DNA of 31,004 nt from an uncultured Oscillospiraceae bacterium (GCA_910577415.1 CAJTLK010000012.1:1-31004); one strand, 5' to 3'. Numbered from the stretch's first letter, positions 1 through 7,510 are shown. The notes: generated by a model not told the origin, from the letters alone. Numbers and translations: made by a program.

Positions 1-1
1 G

Positions 2-703
2 GAAGTCAAAACAGAGCTTGCCAAGGAGCACGCCGCAGAGCCAAACAAGGATATGGGCGATATTGACCGTATCTCACAGTTTTTGATCCAGAGGAAGCGT
101 TACAGGGACAATATGCTGTTCATCGTGGGTATCAACTTCGGACTGCGGGTGAGCGACCTGCGGACGCTGCGGTTTTGCCAGCTTATCAATGATGATTTCA
201 CCTTTAGAGACCGCTTTCCTATTCTGGAGAGAAAGACCAGGAACACGAGGAAGAGGCAGCAAAACAGGTATATCACCATCAATATGGCGGTGATCGAGGC
301 GGTGACGCTGTATCTGGAGCATACGCCGGACATCTGCCTGAGCGACTATATGTTCCGCAGCGAGTCAAACAGAGGGAGGAACCGCAACGAGCCGCTGAGC
401 AAGCAGGCGGTGGATCTGATCCTGAAGGGTATCGCCAACGACCTGGGACTTGGAAACCGGATGGCCACCCACTCCCTGCGCAAGACCTTTGCTTATCATC
501 AGATGGTGATGAGCGGAAACGACCCGCGGAAGCTGCTGCTGCTCCAGAAAATGTTCGGCCACTCCTCCGCGGCCCAGACCCTGGACTATATCGGTATCAC
601 CAGCGAGGAGATCGACGAGGCATACCGGAGACTAAACCTGGGAAGCGTTCACAACTATCTGATGGACAGCAGCATTGAGGAGACAGAGGCTGGTATCGGA
701 TAA
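2..703 (+). CDS. Compact tyrosine recombinase/integrase, 5' end cut by window edge
   Basis: This is a site-specific recombinase of the tyrosine (XerC/D-like) family, which breaks and rejoins DNA through a 3'-phosphotyrosine. Counting from the first in-frame Met at 53, the catalytic set is readable: Arg32 in GLRVSDL, Lys61 in ERKTRN, His140 and Arg143 in THSLRKT, His170 in FGHSS and the nucleophile candidate Tyr179 in TLDYIG. The reading frame stays open to base 2 and the Met at 53 has no well-placed ribosome-binding site, so the true start is probably left of the window. It looks like the roughly 200-residue compact recombinases common in Firmicutes, which lack most of the N-terminal core-binding domain. 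Its role (integration, excision or inversion) is unknown. A second, longer recombinase lies at 7617-8651. Confidence 0.88.
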   Translation, partial: EVKTELAKEHAAEPNKDMGDIDRISQFLIQRKRYRDNMLFIVGINFGLRVSDLRTLRFCQLINDDFTFRDRFPILERKTRNTRKRQQNRYITINMAVIEAVTLYLEHTPDICLSDYMFRSESNRGRNRNEPLSKQAVDLILKGIANDLGLGNRMATHSLRKTFAYHQMVMSGNDPRKLLLLQKMFGHSSAAQTLDYIGITSEEIDEAYRRLNLGSVHNYLMDSSIEETEAGIG

Positions 704-1011
704 GTGATCTATGGAGCAATACAGACCGTTGAGCCGAGCAGAAGGCCGTAAGGCATTGCGGACGACGCAGAAGGCGCAATGGACGTATGGAATGGACGAG
801 CGGAAGTTGGGGTAATGGGCTGGAAAATGTGAGGCAGGGCTTATGGGGTGAAGCGGCTGGTCTGCGCTGGACGAGGGGACGGAAGACCTTGCAGGCGGCG
901 TTGCTGTAGATATGGCGGGCAATGAGAATGAATCGGGCCGGAATACGAGGGGTGAACGTATGAGGTGTGGATCGCCCGGTGGGGCGCATGGGGTGGACGA
1001 GTGGGTGAAGT

Positions 1012-1028
1012 TGACACACGACGTGTCA
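1012..1028. promoter_or_regulatory. Palindrome, candidate operator
   Basis: TGACAC and GTGTCA form perfect 6-bp arms around a 5-bp centre, in the noncoding stretch upstream of the ATPase/RNA polymerase cassette. The half-site GTGTCAC recurs at 1172-1178, just ahead of the first gene. A protein-binding site is plausible. No matching -10 box was found, and the binding protein is not known. Confidence 0.3.
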
Positions 1029-1133
1029 CTTTCCACTTTTGAGATGACTGGGGCGCAGAGGTTTGACGGCAGAAGCCTATAAAAATAAAGAAGGATAGAA
1101 AAGGAGCAGAGCAAACACAGGCATAAGTCGTCC

Positions 1134-1154
1134 GCTACGCCTGCATAGCGTAGC
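1134..1154 (+). promoter_or_regulatory. Perfect 7-bp inverted repeat in the leader of the ATPase gene
   Basis: GCTACGC and GCGTAGC pair perfectly around a 7-base loop, 55 bases upstream of the ATG at 1210. It is followed by a small CCCG/CGGG repeat at about 1157-1166. It may be an RNA hairpin in the 5' leader or an operator. There is no T-run after it, so a simple terminator is unlikely. Confidence 0.35.
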
Positions 1155-1209
1155 AACCCGACCGGGCCAATGTGTCACCTTGCTCTATGGAGGTGTTTGG
1201 GGAGCATTT

Positions 1210-2421
1210 ATGAAAACGATCACCGTGGTTGACGCGAGGATGGGGCGGGGAAAGTCCTCCGCCGCCATCCGGTATATGAACCAGCACAAGGGGAAGAAGC
1301 GGTTTTTGTACGTCACCCCTTATCTGGACGAGGTGGGACGTATCTGCGAGAGGTGTGACTTTGACCAGCCGGACGGCGAGACGAGGAGCAAATCAAGCGA
1401 GCTGAAAACACAGATGAGAATGGGGCACAACATCGCCGCCACCCATTCCCTGTTCTACCTGATGGATGAGGACGCGCTGGCGCTGGCGAGGGAAAAGGGA
1501 TACTGCCTTATCATCGACGAAAGCATCCAGGTCATCCAAAGGCTGAACATATCCGCCAAGGACATGGAGCTTATCCTGCACACGCTGGCGGAGGTGAAGG
1601 AGGGAGGCCGGGTGGTATGGAGGGACGCGGAATACCAGGGCCGGTTCCACGACTACAAGGAGATGGCGGACGCGGCCTCCCTCTATCTGCTGGACAGCGC
1701 ATTGCTCAACATTCTCAACCCAGAGCTGCTGAAAGCCTTTGACGAGGTGTTTATGCTCACCTATCTCTTTGACGGGCAGTATCAAAAGGGATACCTTGAC
1801 TATTTCGGATTTCCGTACCGGGTGGTGGGGGTCAGACAGGACGAGAGGGGGTATTACTTCTCCGACAGGCCGGACGAGCCGGAGGGGGTAGACTACCGAA
1901 GCCTGATCCGCATTGAGGACAGCCCGCGGCTCAACAGCCCAGGCGAGGAGACCTACGCGCTATCCAAGGCGTGGTATGACAGGAGAGGATACCACGACCC
2001 GCAGGTCAAGGCGCTGCGCACCGGACTGCGGCGGTTTTTCCAAAAGGCCGGAGGGGATAGCGGCACACGAATGTGGACGTGCTTCAAGGACGATGTAAAC
2101 AAGCTGGTGGACGCCAGGACGGGACGGTTCCGGGGAAATTTTCTGCAAAGCGGGGCCAGGGCGACCAACCAGTACCGGGACAGGACGGCGGTGGCCTATA
2201 TGGTCAACCGCTTTACCGACCCAAACCTGATGAAGTTCTTTTATGAAAAGGGCGTTACCATCGACGGAGAGCTGTTTGCCCTGTCCGAAATGCTCCAGTG
2301 GATCTGGAGGAGCGCGATCCGGGACAACAGGCCCATCCGGCTATACATACCAAGCCGCAGGATGAGAAAGCTCCTGACGGATTGGATAGACAAGACCAGC
2401 GAGGGAGGAAAACATGAATAA
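1210..2421 (+). CDS. Phage P-loop helicase-like ATPase (SF2-like)
   Basis: Predicted nucleic-acid-dependent ATPase of 403 residues. A Walker A loop GRGKSS lies at residues 12-17, a Walker B/DExx-like LIIDES at 100-105, an ATHSLF block at 77-82, and near the C-terminus QWIWRSAIR at 363-371, which resembles helicase motif VI with its arginine fingers. This layout fits a reduced superfamily 2 helicase. The ATG at 1210 is preferred over an upstream in-frame start at 1180 because GGGGAG at 1199-1204 sits five bases before it and the Walker A loop then lies at the usual distance from the N-terminus. The stop overlaps the start of the next gene, so they are cotranscribed. Being directly upstream of the phage RNA polymerase suggests a role in replication or transcription, which is inference. 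Confidence 0.7.
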   Translation: MKTITVVDARMGRGKSSAAIRYMNQHKGKKRFLYVTPYLDEVGRICERCDFDQPDGETRSKSSELKTQMRMGHNIAATHSLFYLMDEDALALAREKGYCLIIDESIQVIQRLNISAKDMELILHTLAEVKEGGRVVWRDAEYQGRFHDYKEMADAASLYLLDSALLNILNPELLKAFDEVFMLTYLFDGQYQKGYLDYFGFPYRVVGVRQDERGYYFSDRPDEPEGVDYRSLIRIEDSPRLNSPGEETYALSKAWYDRRGYHDPQVKALRTGLRRFFQKAGGDSGTRMWTCFKDDVNKLVDARTGRFRGNFLQSGARATNQYRDRTAVAYMVNRFTDPNLMKFFYEKGVTIDGELFALSEMLQWIWRSAIRDNRPIRLYIPSRRMRKLLTDWIDKTSEGGKHE

Positions 2422-2587
2422 GTACCAAAAGGAGCAGCCGCAGCGCACAGAGAACGCCGCGGCGCTGACGGAGGCGGGTGGATACAGCCCGGAGGAGGAA
2501 GCACGTATGGAGAAATACATAGAGGATAAGCGGCTGGAGTTTTACGAGGAGTGGGCAGAGTACCTGGCCAGGGACGAGGAGGACTGA
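2414..2587 (+). CDS. Small acidic hypothetical protein, 57 residues
   Basis: A short gene starting at the ATG at 2414, which overlaps the end of the ATPase gene by eight bases. It is preceded by a good ribosome-binding site (GGGAGGAAA at 2403-2411). The product is highly charged, with many Glu and Lys, a predicted helix (EEEARMEKYIEDKRLEFYEE) in its second half and an acidic DEED tail. No family is recognised. Tight coupling to the ATPase gene upstream and the RNA polymerase gene downstream suggests a small accessory protein for one of them. Its reality rests on the ribosome-binding site, the coupling and the lack of any other gene in this stretch. Confidence 0.65.
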   Translation: MNKYQKEQPQRTENAAALTEAGGYSPEEEARMEKYIEDKRLEFYEEWAEYLARDEED

Positions 2588-2589
2588 GC

Positions 2590-2609
2590 GTCTTTCCCAT
2601 GGGACGGAC
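2590..2609. promoter_or_regulatory. 20-bp imperfect palindrome upstream of the RNA polymerase gene
   Basis: In the 53-base gap before the polymerase gene, a perfect 10-bp palindrome TCCCATGGGA (2595-2604) is flanked by matching GTC (2590-2592) and GAC (2607-2609). That gives 16 of 20 symmetric positions. With no loop it suits a dimeric DNA-binding protein better than an RNA hairpin. This is a candidate operator only. Confidence 0.3.
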
Positions 2610-2640
2610 ATAAGAGAGGAACACATTACACGCAAATGGG

Positions 2641-5397
2641 GTGAGTATCCTGCCAAAACAGTTGGTAGCGCAAAAGTATATCTACAAGCTGCACAGCGGC
2701 AGACTGCGGAAGGCCCGCTGGAGGCTGACACTGCCCATCGCAGAGGCCAGGAGGAACGACGAGGTGATCGCCCTGGCGGACAGCCAGGTACTGCGGTGGC
2801 TGGACGAGCTCAACGGCATTACAGACGCGGAGGAAAAGGTGAGGCGGCTGCGCCGGGAGATCAAAGACCTGCGCCACGCGCCCAACAGCGTACAAAGCCG
2901 CAAGCGTATCCGCCAGCTTTACGAGGAGCTGGACGGCATTCAATTCAAGAGCGACTATATATGCCTTATCATCGACAAGGAAAAGGACTACCACCGGGCT
3001 ATCAAGGGGTTTAGTATCAACGGGATAAAATATAAGAGGCTGCTTGGAACCAACGGAGGTGTGAAAAACTCCACCATCGTTTTTATCAGCGAGAGGCACG
3101 CGGAGGAGATACGGCGGCGTATCGACAACGGAAGGAATATGGACGCAAAGCTGGTCCCAGCCAAGCTGGAGGCATACCAAGCGCTGACGTGCAGCGCATC
3201 CATCCCGGTATCCATGCCGAGGGGTATCCTGGTGGTAAACGACTGCGAAACAACATTCCGGGACGACGTGGTATACCTCAGCGACGAAGACGGCGGCGAG
3301 CCGAGCATGGAAGAGCGGCACGGAGAGGAGGTCACGCTTTGCGAGTCGGACGGGTACGGGCTGATGACGCCGGAGCTGGCGGCCAGGTGGAGCGAGGAGC
3401 TGGGGCTTGACTACCTGATGAGCGGCGCAAACACACGGCTTGCCTGGGAGAAGGGGATGGTATTCACCTTTGATTTTCAGGAGTTTGCCGAAAAGGTGGC
3501 AGGGGGATACCGTGTGAAAGACGCCTGGGGCAACGAAGCTGATATCCGCAATGTGGAACTGATCCTGACCACCTCTATGCTGAAGCTGTGGGAGTGCTAT
3601 GGAAGCTGCGAGGAGTATGTGCGAAGCTGCATATCCAACGGATATACCTTCGGTATCGCCAAGGTCTGCCCCAAGGAGTTGGAGCGGGAGCGCACGCTGA
3701 ATTACCAGTTTATCCAAAGCTACGACCTGAGCGATGAGGATATCGAAAGGCTGACCGAGCCGACGGCGGAGGAGATCAGGGACGTCCTCTACGCGGATAT
3801 CGGCAAGACCCTTCTCTTCCTGAAAGGGCGCGGGCTTACCGAGGAAAACGTATTCAAGGGAGAGAACGATTTTATCAAGGCCCTTATGGTGGAACCGGAA
3901 ATGCTGAACGATCCCTATGTGCAAAGCGGCATATACCAGGCCATCAAGAACCGTATCAATGAAGCGAAGGTCGGCGCGCTGAAGGTACACGGGAACTACT
4001 CCATCGTCTGCGGAGACCCCTACTCCCTGTGTCAGCATATTTTTGGACTGCCCGTCACGGGACTTTTGAAGGCGGGCGAGATCTACAACAAATATTGGAG
4101 CGACACCGGGGCGGAGAAGCTGGCCTGTTTCCGGGCTCCCATGACCTGCCACAACAATATCCGCCTGGTGCGCCCAAACAGGAGCGAGGAGGCGAAGCAC
4201 TGGTACAGATACCTGACGACGTGCACGCTGTTCAACTCCTGGGACACCGCTGCCCATGCCCTGAACGGCATGGACAAGGACGGAGACCTTGTCATGCTGA
4301 CGGATAACGAGGTGCTGGTGGAACGGCTCACGCCCCTCCCCGCCCTGATGTGCGTGCAGCGAAAGGCAGAAAAGCGCTCCGTATCGGAAAACGACCTTGT
4401 GCGGGCGAACATAGACAGCTTTGGAGACGATATCGGAAAGACCACGAACTGGATCACCTCTATGTTCGAGGTGAGGGCAAGGTTTGACCGGCACAGCCCG
4501 GAGTACCAGGAGCTTGACTACCGTATCAAGTGCGGACAGCTCTACCAGCAAAACGCCATCGATAAAACAAAGGGTATCCTGGCCAGGCCAATGCCGAGGA
4601 CATGGCACGACAAGCACAGCGCAAACCAGATAGAGGACGAGCGGACACGGCGGTTTTACCAGTCCATTACGGCGGACAAAAAGCCATACTTCATGCGCTA
4701 TATCTACCCCTCTCTGATGAAGCAGTACAATACATACATAAAAAACACCAACAAAAGCGCCATGCGGGAGTTTGGCCTGGGGATGGAGGAACTGCTGGCC
4801 CTGGACGACGCGGAAAGAACGGAGCGGCAGAGGGATTTTATCCGATACTACCACAAACGTATGCCCGTGGGGATGAGCGAGTGCGTGATGAACCAGATCT
4901 GCCGCAGGCTGGAAAGGGAGTTTGACGGATATGTGGGACGGCACAACGCCTCCACAGAGTTCGACTACTCCATTATGAAGAGCGGCGCGGAGTACACCAA
5001 TGGACAGTTCAACGCCGTTATGAGGCTATATGACGAATACAATAAAAGACTGCGGAGCTACGCGGTATTCGCAAGCCATGAGCGGGTGGACGAATATGAT
5101 ACCTTCAGCAAAATGATAGAAATGCGGGGAGAATTTGAACAGGAATGCGCAAAGGTATGTCCCAACCGCTTTGCCCTGTGCGACATCGTTTTGGATATCT
5201 GCTATTCCAAGAGCGCCACGAAGCGGTTTGCCTGGAAGATGTGTGGGGACGAGATCATCCACAACCTGCTCGTCCGCAACGGCGGACGCGTGTGCTTCCC
5301 AGCGGCAGACCCAGAGGGAGACATCACATACCGCGGAGAGCGGTTTTCCATGAAAGAGATCCGTTTGGAGGTTGGAAATGAGCATTATCCTGAATGA
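2641..5397 (+). CDS. Single-chain RNA polymerase, YonO/QDE-1-like (two double-psi beta-barrels)
   Basis: Predicted phage RNA polymerase of 918 residues. The family's blocks occur in order: SDGYGLMTPELA from residue 236 and an AWEKG lysine (Lys271) match the first-barrel DGxG...KG signature of RNA-silencing polymerases; FRAPMTCH (Arg498, Pro500, His504) matches the RAP..H block of cellular beta' subunits; LNGMDKDGD (541-549, Asp545/547/549) matches the metal-binding NADFDGD centre; and NAIDKTKG (638-645) matches the VD..KTG block after it. Bacillus phage SPbeta YonO is the known example of such a one-chain DNA-dependent enzyme. The start is GTG at 2641, with only a distant weak AGAGAGG site; no better in-frame start exists. 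It lies between an ATPase-57-residue pair and a zinc-ribbon gene. DNA versus RNA template use cannot be told from sequence. Confidence 0.87.
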   Translation: MSILPKQLVAQKYIYKLHSGRLRKARWRLTLPIAEARRNDEVIALADSQVLRWLDELNGITDAEEKVRRLRREIKDLRHAPNSVQSRKRIRQLYEELDGIQFKSDYICLIIDKEKDYHRAIKGFSINGIKYKRLLGTNGGVKNSTIVFISERHAEEIRRRIDNGRNMDAKLVPAKLEAYQALTCSASIPVSMPRGILVVNDCETTFRDDVVYLSDEDGGEPSMEERHGEEVTLCESDGYGLMTPELAARWSEELGLDYLMSGANTRLAWEKGMVFTFDFQEFAEKVAGGYRVKDAWGNEADIRNVELILTTSMLKLWECYGSCEEYVRSCISNGYTFGIAKVCPKELERERTLNYQFIQSYDLSDEDIERLTEPTAEEIRDVLYADIGKTLLFLKGRGLTEENVFKGENDFIKALMVEPEMLNDPYVQSGIYQAIKNRINEAKVGALKVHGNYSIVCGDPYSLCQHIFGLPVTGLLKAGEIYNKYWSDTGAEKLACFRAPMTCHNNIRLVRPNRSEEAKHWYRYLTTCTLFNSWDTAAHALNGMDKDGDLVMLTDNEVLVERLTPLPALMCVQRKAEKRSVSENDLVRANIDSFGDDIGKTTNWITSMFEVRARFDRHSPEYQELDYRIKCGQLYQQNAIDKTKGILARPMPRTWHDKHSANQIEDERTRRFYQSITADKKPYFMRYIYPSLMKQYNTYIKNTNKSAMREFGLGMEELLALDDAERTERQRDFIRYYHKRMPVGMSECVMNQICRRLEREFDGYVGRHNASTEFDYSIMKSGAEYTNGQFNAVMRLYDEYNKRLRSYAVFASHERVDEYDTFSKMIEMRGEFEQECAKVCPNRFALCDIVLDICYSKSATKRFAWKMCGDEIIHNLLVRNGGRVCFPAADPEGDITYRGERFSMKEIRLEVGNEHYPE

Positions 5398-6139
5398 ATA
5401 TGAGTGGGCGGAAAGGGCCGTGGCCAATCACGAGCTGGGGAAAAATCCGGCACAGACGCTGAGCCGGGTGGCGAAATACTACTATGAAAACCACTATCCA
5501 AAGCGGGAGGTGCGCAAAAGGCTGGACAACTTTCTGCTCCAGTGCGACCCGGCGGCCTCCCTCGTGCAATGGAGCGAGCTGCTGGACAGGCTTGCCAAGG
5601 GGGCGGATAAATACCGATTAGTCCGGCTCGACGGGATCGACATTTTGGAGGATGAGCTGGAGCGGATCGACGAGCTGGGCGGGCGGCAGAGCAAGAGGCT
5701 GGCCTTTACTCTGCTGTGCGCGGCGAAGTATTGGGACGCGGTGTCTGAAAACAACAACCACTGGGTAAATACGCCGGATAGAGAGATCATGCAGATGGCG
5801 AATATCAACACCTCCATCAAGCGGCAGAGCATAATGTACGCCCAGCTGCGGGATGAGGGACTGATCCGGTTTTCCAAGAAGATAGACAACCTGAACGTGC
5901 AGGTGCTCTTCTGCGGCCACGGGGCAAGGGCTATGCAGGTACAGGACTACCGGAACCTGGGCTATCAATATCTGAAGTACCGGGGAGAGCCATTTTTTAT
6001 ATGCGCCAACTGCGGCGTTACAACAAAGCGCAACGAGCCAAACAAAGGAAGACGGCAAAAATACTGCCCCAGCTGCGCCGTGGAGGTGCGGATCAAGCAG
6101 AGCGTAAACTCGGTCATGCGGCAAAGGGGCAATACATAA
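5378..6139 (+). CDS. Predicted winged-helix and zinc-ribbon DNA-binding protein
   Basis: 253 residues. The C-terminus holds a zinc ribbon: Cys209-x2-Cys212 (CANC) and Cys230-x2-Cys233 (CPSC), separated by a basic loop (KRNEPNKGRRQK). Residues of about 128-178 (WVNTPDREIMQMANI...LRDEGLIRF...) read like a winged helix-turn-helix: a recognition helix, then a small beta wing. The N-terminal third is helical and charged. The ATG at 5378 is chosen because GGAGGT at 5367-5372 stands five bases before it; a TTG two codons earlier is in frame but badly placed. The gene overlaps the end of the RNA polymerase gene by 20 bases. A DNA-binding partner of that polymerase or a replication protein both fit; neither is shown. 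Confidence 0.65.
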   Translation: MSIILNEYEWAERAVANHELGKNPAQTLSRVAKYYYENHYPKREVRKRLDNFLLQCDPAASLVQWSELLDRLAKGADKYRLVRLDGIDILEDELERIDELGGRQSKRLAFTLLCAAKYWDAVSENNNHWVNTPDREIMQMANINTSIKRQSIMYAQLRDEGLIRFSKKIDNLNVQVLFCGHGARAMQVQDYRNLGYQYLKYRGEPFFICANCGVTTKRNEPNKGRRQKYCPSCAVEVRIKQSVNSVMRQRGNT

Positions 6140-6162
6140 GCCGGCTTGTTTGAAAAAATAGC

Positions 6163-6199
6163 GCCGTTAAAGCCATTGCGCGACAGCGGTTTCAGCGGC
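6163..6199 (+). other. Imperfect hairpin before the phosphoesterase gene
   Basis: GCCGTTAAAGCC (6163-6174) can pair with GGTTTCAGCGGC (6188-6199), with one mismatch and two wobble pairs. The gap between the two genes is only 62 bases. It has no T-run, so an RNA processing or translation-control element is as likely as a terminator. Confidence 0.3.
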
Positions 6200-6201
6200 A
6201 G

Positions 6202-7491
6202 ATGATGAGACGTTATAATGAAAGAAAAGACATTGCGGACGCTCTTTTCTTTTTTAGAGGTAAAGACAAAAGAGGGGAGGCGCGGGATATTACCAACAAG
6301 GAAGAATACCGGCAGGCCAGCTACCGGCAGATGAGGGAGCTGGTGTACGGAAAGCTGGTAGAGCACACCATAGACGACGACTACGCAGAGCTGAGCGAGC
6401 GCCTTTTTGGCGAGGGCAACCGCTATAATTCCAACGAAGTGCGCAAGCGTATGTACGGTATGAAAGCGGCGTTTGACGCCATCGACCGGGAGGCGGAGGA
6501 GCAATGTATCCTCTCCAGCGAGGTCGCATTGTCGGAGCTGGAGCGAAAAAAGATGGAGCTTCAGAAGGAGAGGCAGCGTTTTTATGACCAGCGCGCGGCC
6601 CTGACCAGGCTGCTGCGTGAACGCTCCCGCCAGGAGGAGCTGAACGACATACTGACCCAGGCCGTCCGAGAGGGCAATCTGCCGAGGCTGGAGTACACGC
6701 CGGGGAATACAGATAGTTCAGACAACGACCTTTTGGTCAGTCTGAACGACATCCACTACGGGGCAGACGTCTCCAACTGGTGGAATACATATAATCCAGA
6801 CGTGTGCCGGGAGATGATGAGGGGTTACCTTGACCGTATCATCCAGATCGCCGAGACCCACCACAGCGAGAACTGTATCGTATGGGCCAACGGCGATGAG
6901 ATCTCCGGGAATATCCACCAGTCTATCGCAGTGACCAACAAGGAAAACGTCATCGAGCAGGTCAAGGGTGTTTCCGAGCTTATCTCGGAGTTCTTGGCGG
7001 AGCTGAGCCGTCATTTTGCCAGAGTCACCTTTGTCAGCGTAGCGGGAAACCACAGCAGGCTTGACCCCAACAAGAATAACGCCCTGGTGAGCGAACGGCT
7101 GGACGACCTTGTGGAGTGGTATCTCTCCGCCAGACTGCAGAACTTTGAGAACATCGTCATCGGCGGAGGGACAAAGGTGGACGAAACGATGTACCTGATC
7201 GACGTGCGGGGCAAGACCTACTGCGGCGTTCACGGAGACTTTGACGGCAGCCCCGGCAAGGTGCAGGCACTGCAAACCATGGCGCAGACACCTATTTACG
7301 CCGTCCTGTCCGGTCACCTGCACCACAATAAGACAGACCAGGTGCAGGGGATCAAAACGGTCATGGCGGGCAGTTTTATCGGCATGGACGATTATTGTGT
7401 GCAAAAACGCATTATGGGACGGGCAGAGCAAATGGTGTGCGTATGCGACGACAACGGTATCCGGTGCTGCTATGACATCCCTCTGAAATGA
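6202..7491 (+). CDS. Calcineurin-like metallophosphoesterase
   Basis: A binuclear-metal phosphoesterase in which all family motifs are present: D183-x-H185 (LNDIHYG), GD at 231-232 (NGDEISG), GNH at 282-284 (AGNHSR), VHGD around His344 and GHLHH at 371-375. The Mre11/SbcD nucleases and many phage exonuclease-like proteins share this fold. The first 165 residues are not part of it; they are charged and helical (ELERKKMELQKERQRF), probably a coiled coil or a DNA-binding arm. A nuclease or phosphatase role in phage DNA metabolism is the best guess. The start is uncertain: the ATG at 6202 has no clear ribosome-binding site, and a perfect TATAAT at 6214-6219 falls inside it, so translation may begin further in. 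The last 100 bases before the next gene carry a strong hairpin. Confidence 0.83.
   Translation: MMRRYNERKDIADALFFFRGKDKRGEARDITNKEEYRQASYRQMRELVYGKLVEHTIDDDYAELSERLFGEGNRYNSNEVRKRMYGMKAAFDAIDREAEEQCILSSEVALSELERKKMELQKERQRFYDQRAALTRLLRERSRQEELNDILTQAVREGNLPRLEYTPGNTDSSDNDLLVSLNDIHYGADVSNWWNTYNPDVCREMMRGYLDRIIQIAETHHSENCIVWANGDEISGNIHQSIAVTNKENVIEQVKGVSELISEFLAELSRHFARVTFVSVAGNHSRLDPNKNNALVSERLDDLVEWYLSARLQNFENIVIGGGTKVDETMYLIDVRGKTYCGVHGDFDGSPGKVQALQTMAQTPIYAVLSGHLHHNKTDQVQGIKTVMAGSFIGMDDYCVQKRIMGRAEQMVCVCDDNGIRCCYDIPLK
6214..6219 (+). promoter_or_regulatory. TATAAT, possible -10 element
   Basis: A perfect TATAAT in a GC-rich genome, with TTCAGC 17 bases upstream (6191-6196) as a poor -35 match. 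It lies just inside the longest reading frame of the phosphoesterase. It may be chance; if real, the true start of that gene is downstream. Confidence 0.2.
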
Positions 7492-7510
7492 ACGAAGGGG
7501 ATCTATCAGA

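Larger units (their letters stand above)
704..1209. other. Long region without a convincing gene, G/A-rich, with inverted repeats
   Basis: This gap between the recombinase and the ATPase gene holds no open frame with a ribosome-binding site. The + strand is unusually rich in G and A. Several inverted repeats can be read: CATTGCG at 754-760 with CGCAATG at 775-781; GGTCT at 859-863 with AGACC at 884-888; TGACAC at 1012-1017 with GTGTCA at 1023-1028; and GCTACGC at 1134-1140 with GCGTAGC at 1148-1154. It could be a control region, a structured RNA or a decayed gene. The sequence alone does not decide between these. Confidence 0.5.

Noticed and set aside
912..1082. 56-codon + strand frame (begins MAGNENESGR) in the noncoding stretch
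   Set aside because: No ribosome-binding site and no recognisable family; it spans the 1012-1028 palindrome. It cannot be excluded but is not supported enough to annotate.
1011..1083. TTGACA (1011) and TATAAA (1078) as a host-type promoter
   Set aside because: The spacing is about 60 bases, far from the 16-18 required; TTGACG at 1063 to TATAAA is only nine.
632..1156. Long open frame on the - strand opposite the noncoding stretch (up to 174 codons)
   Set aside because: It overlaps the recombinase end and the inverted repeats, begins inside the 1134-1154 hairpin, is full of Ser/Pro/Arg/Leu as expected for an antisense frame of G-rich DNA, and has no ribosome-binding site.
2626..4944. 772-codon frame on the - strand opposite the RNA polymerase gene
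   Set aside because: Antisense shadow. The + strand frame carries the polymerase blocks, and the - strand frame has the Val/Leu/His/Pro bias of a GC-rich reverse complement.
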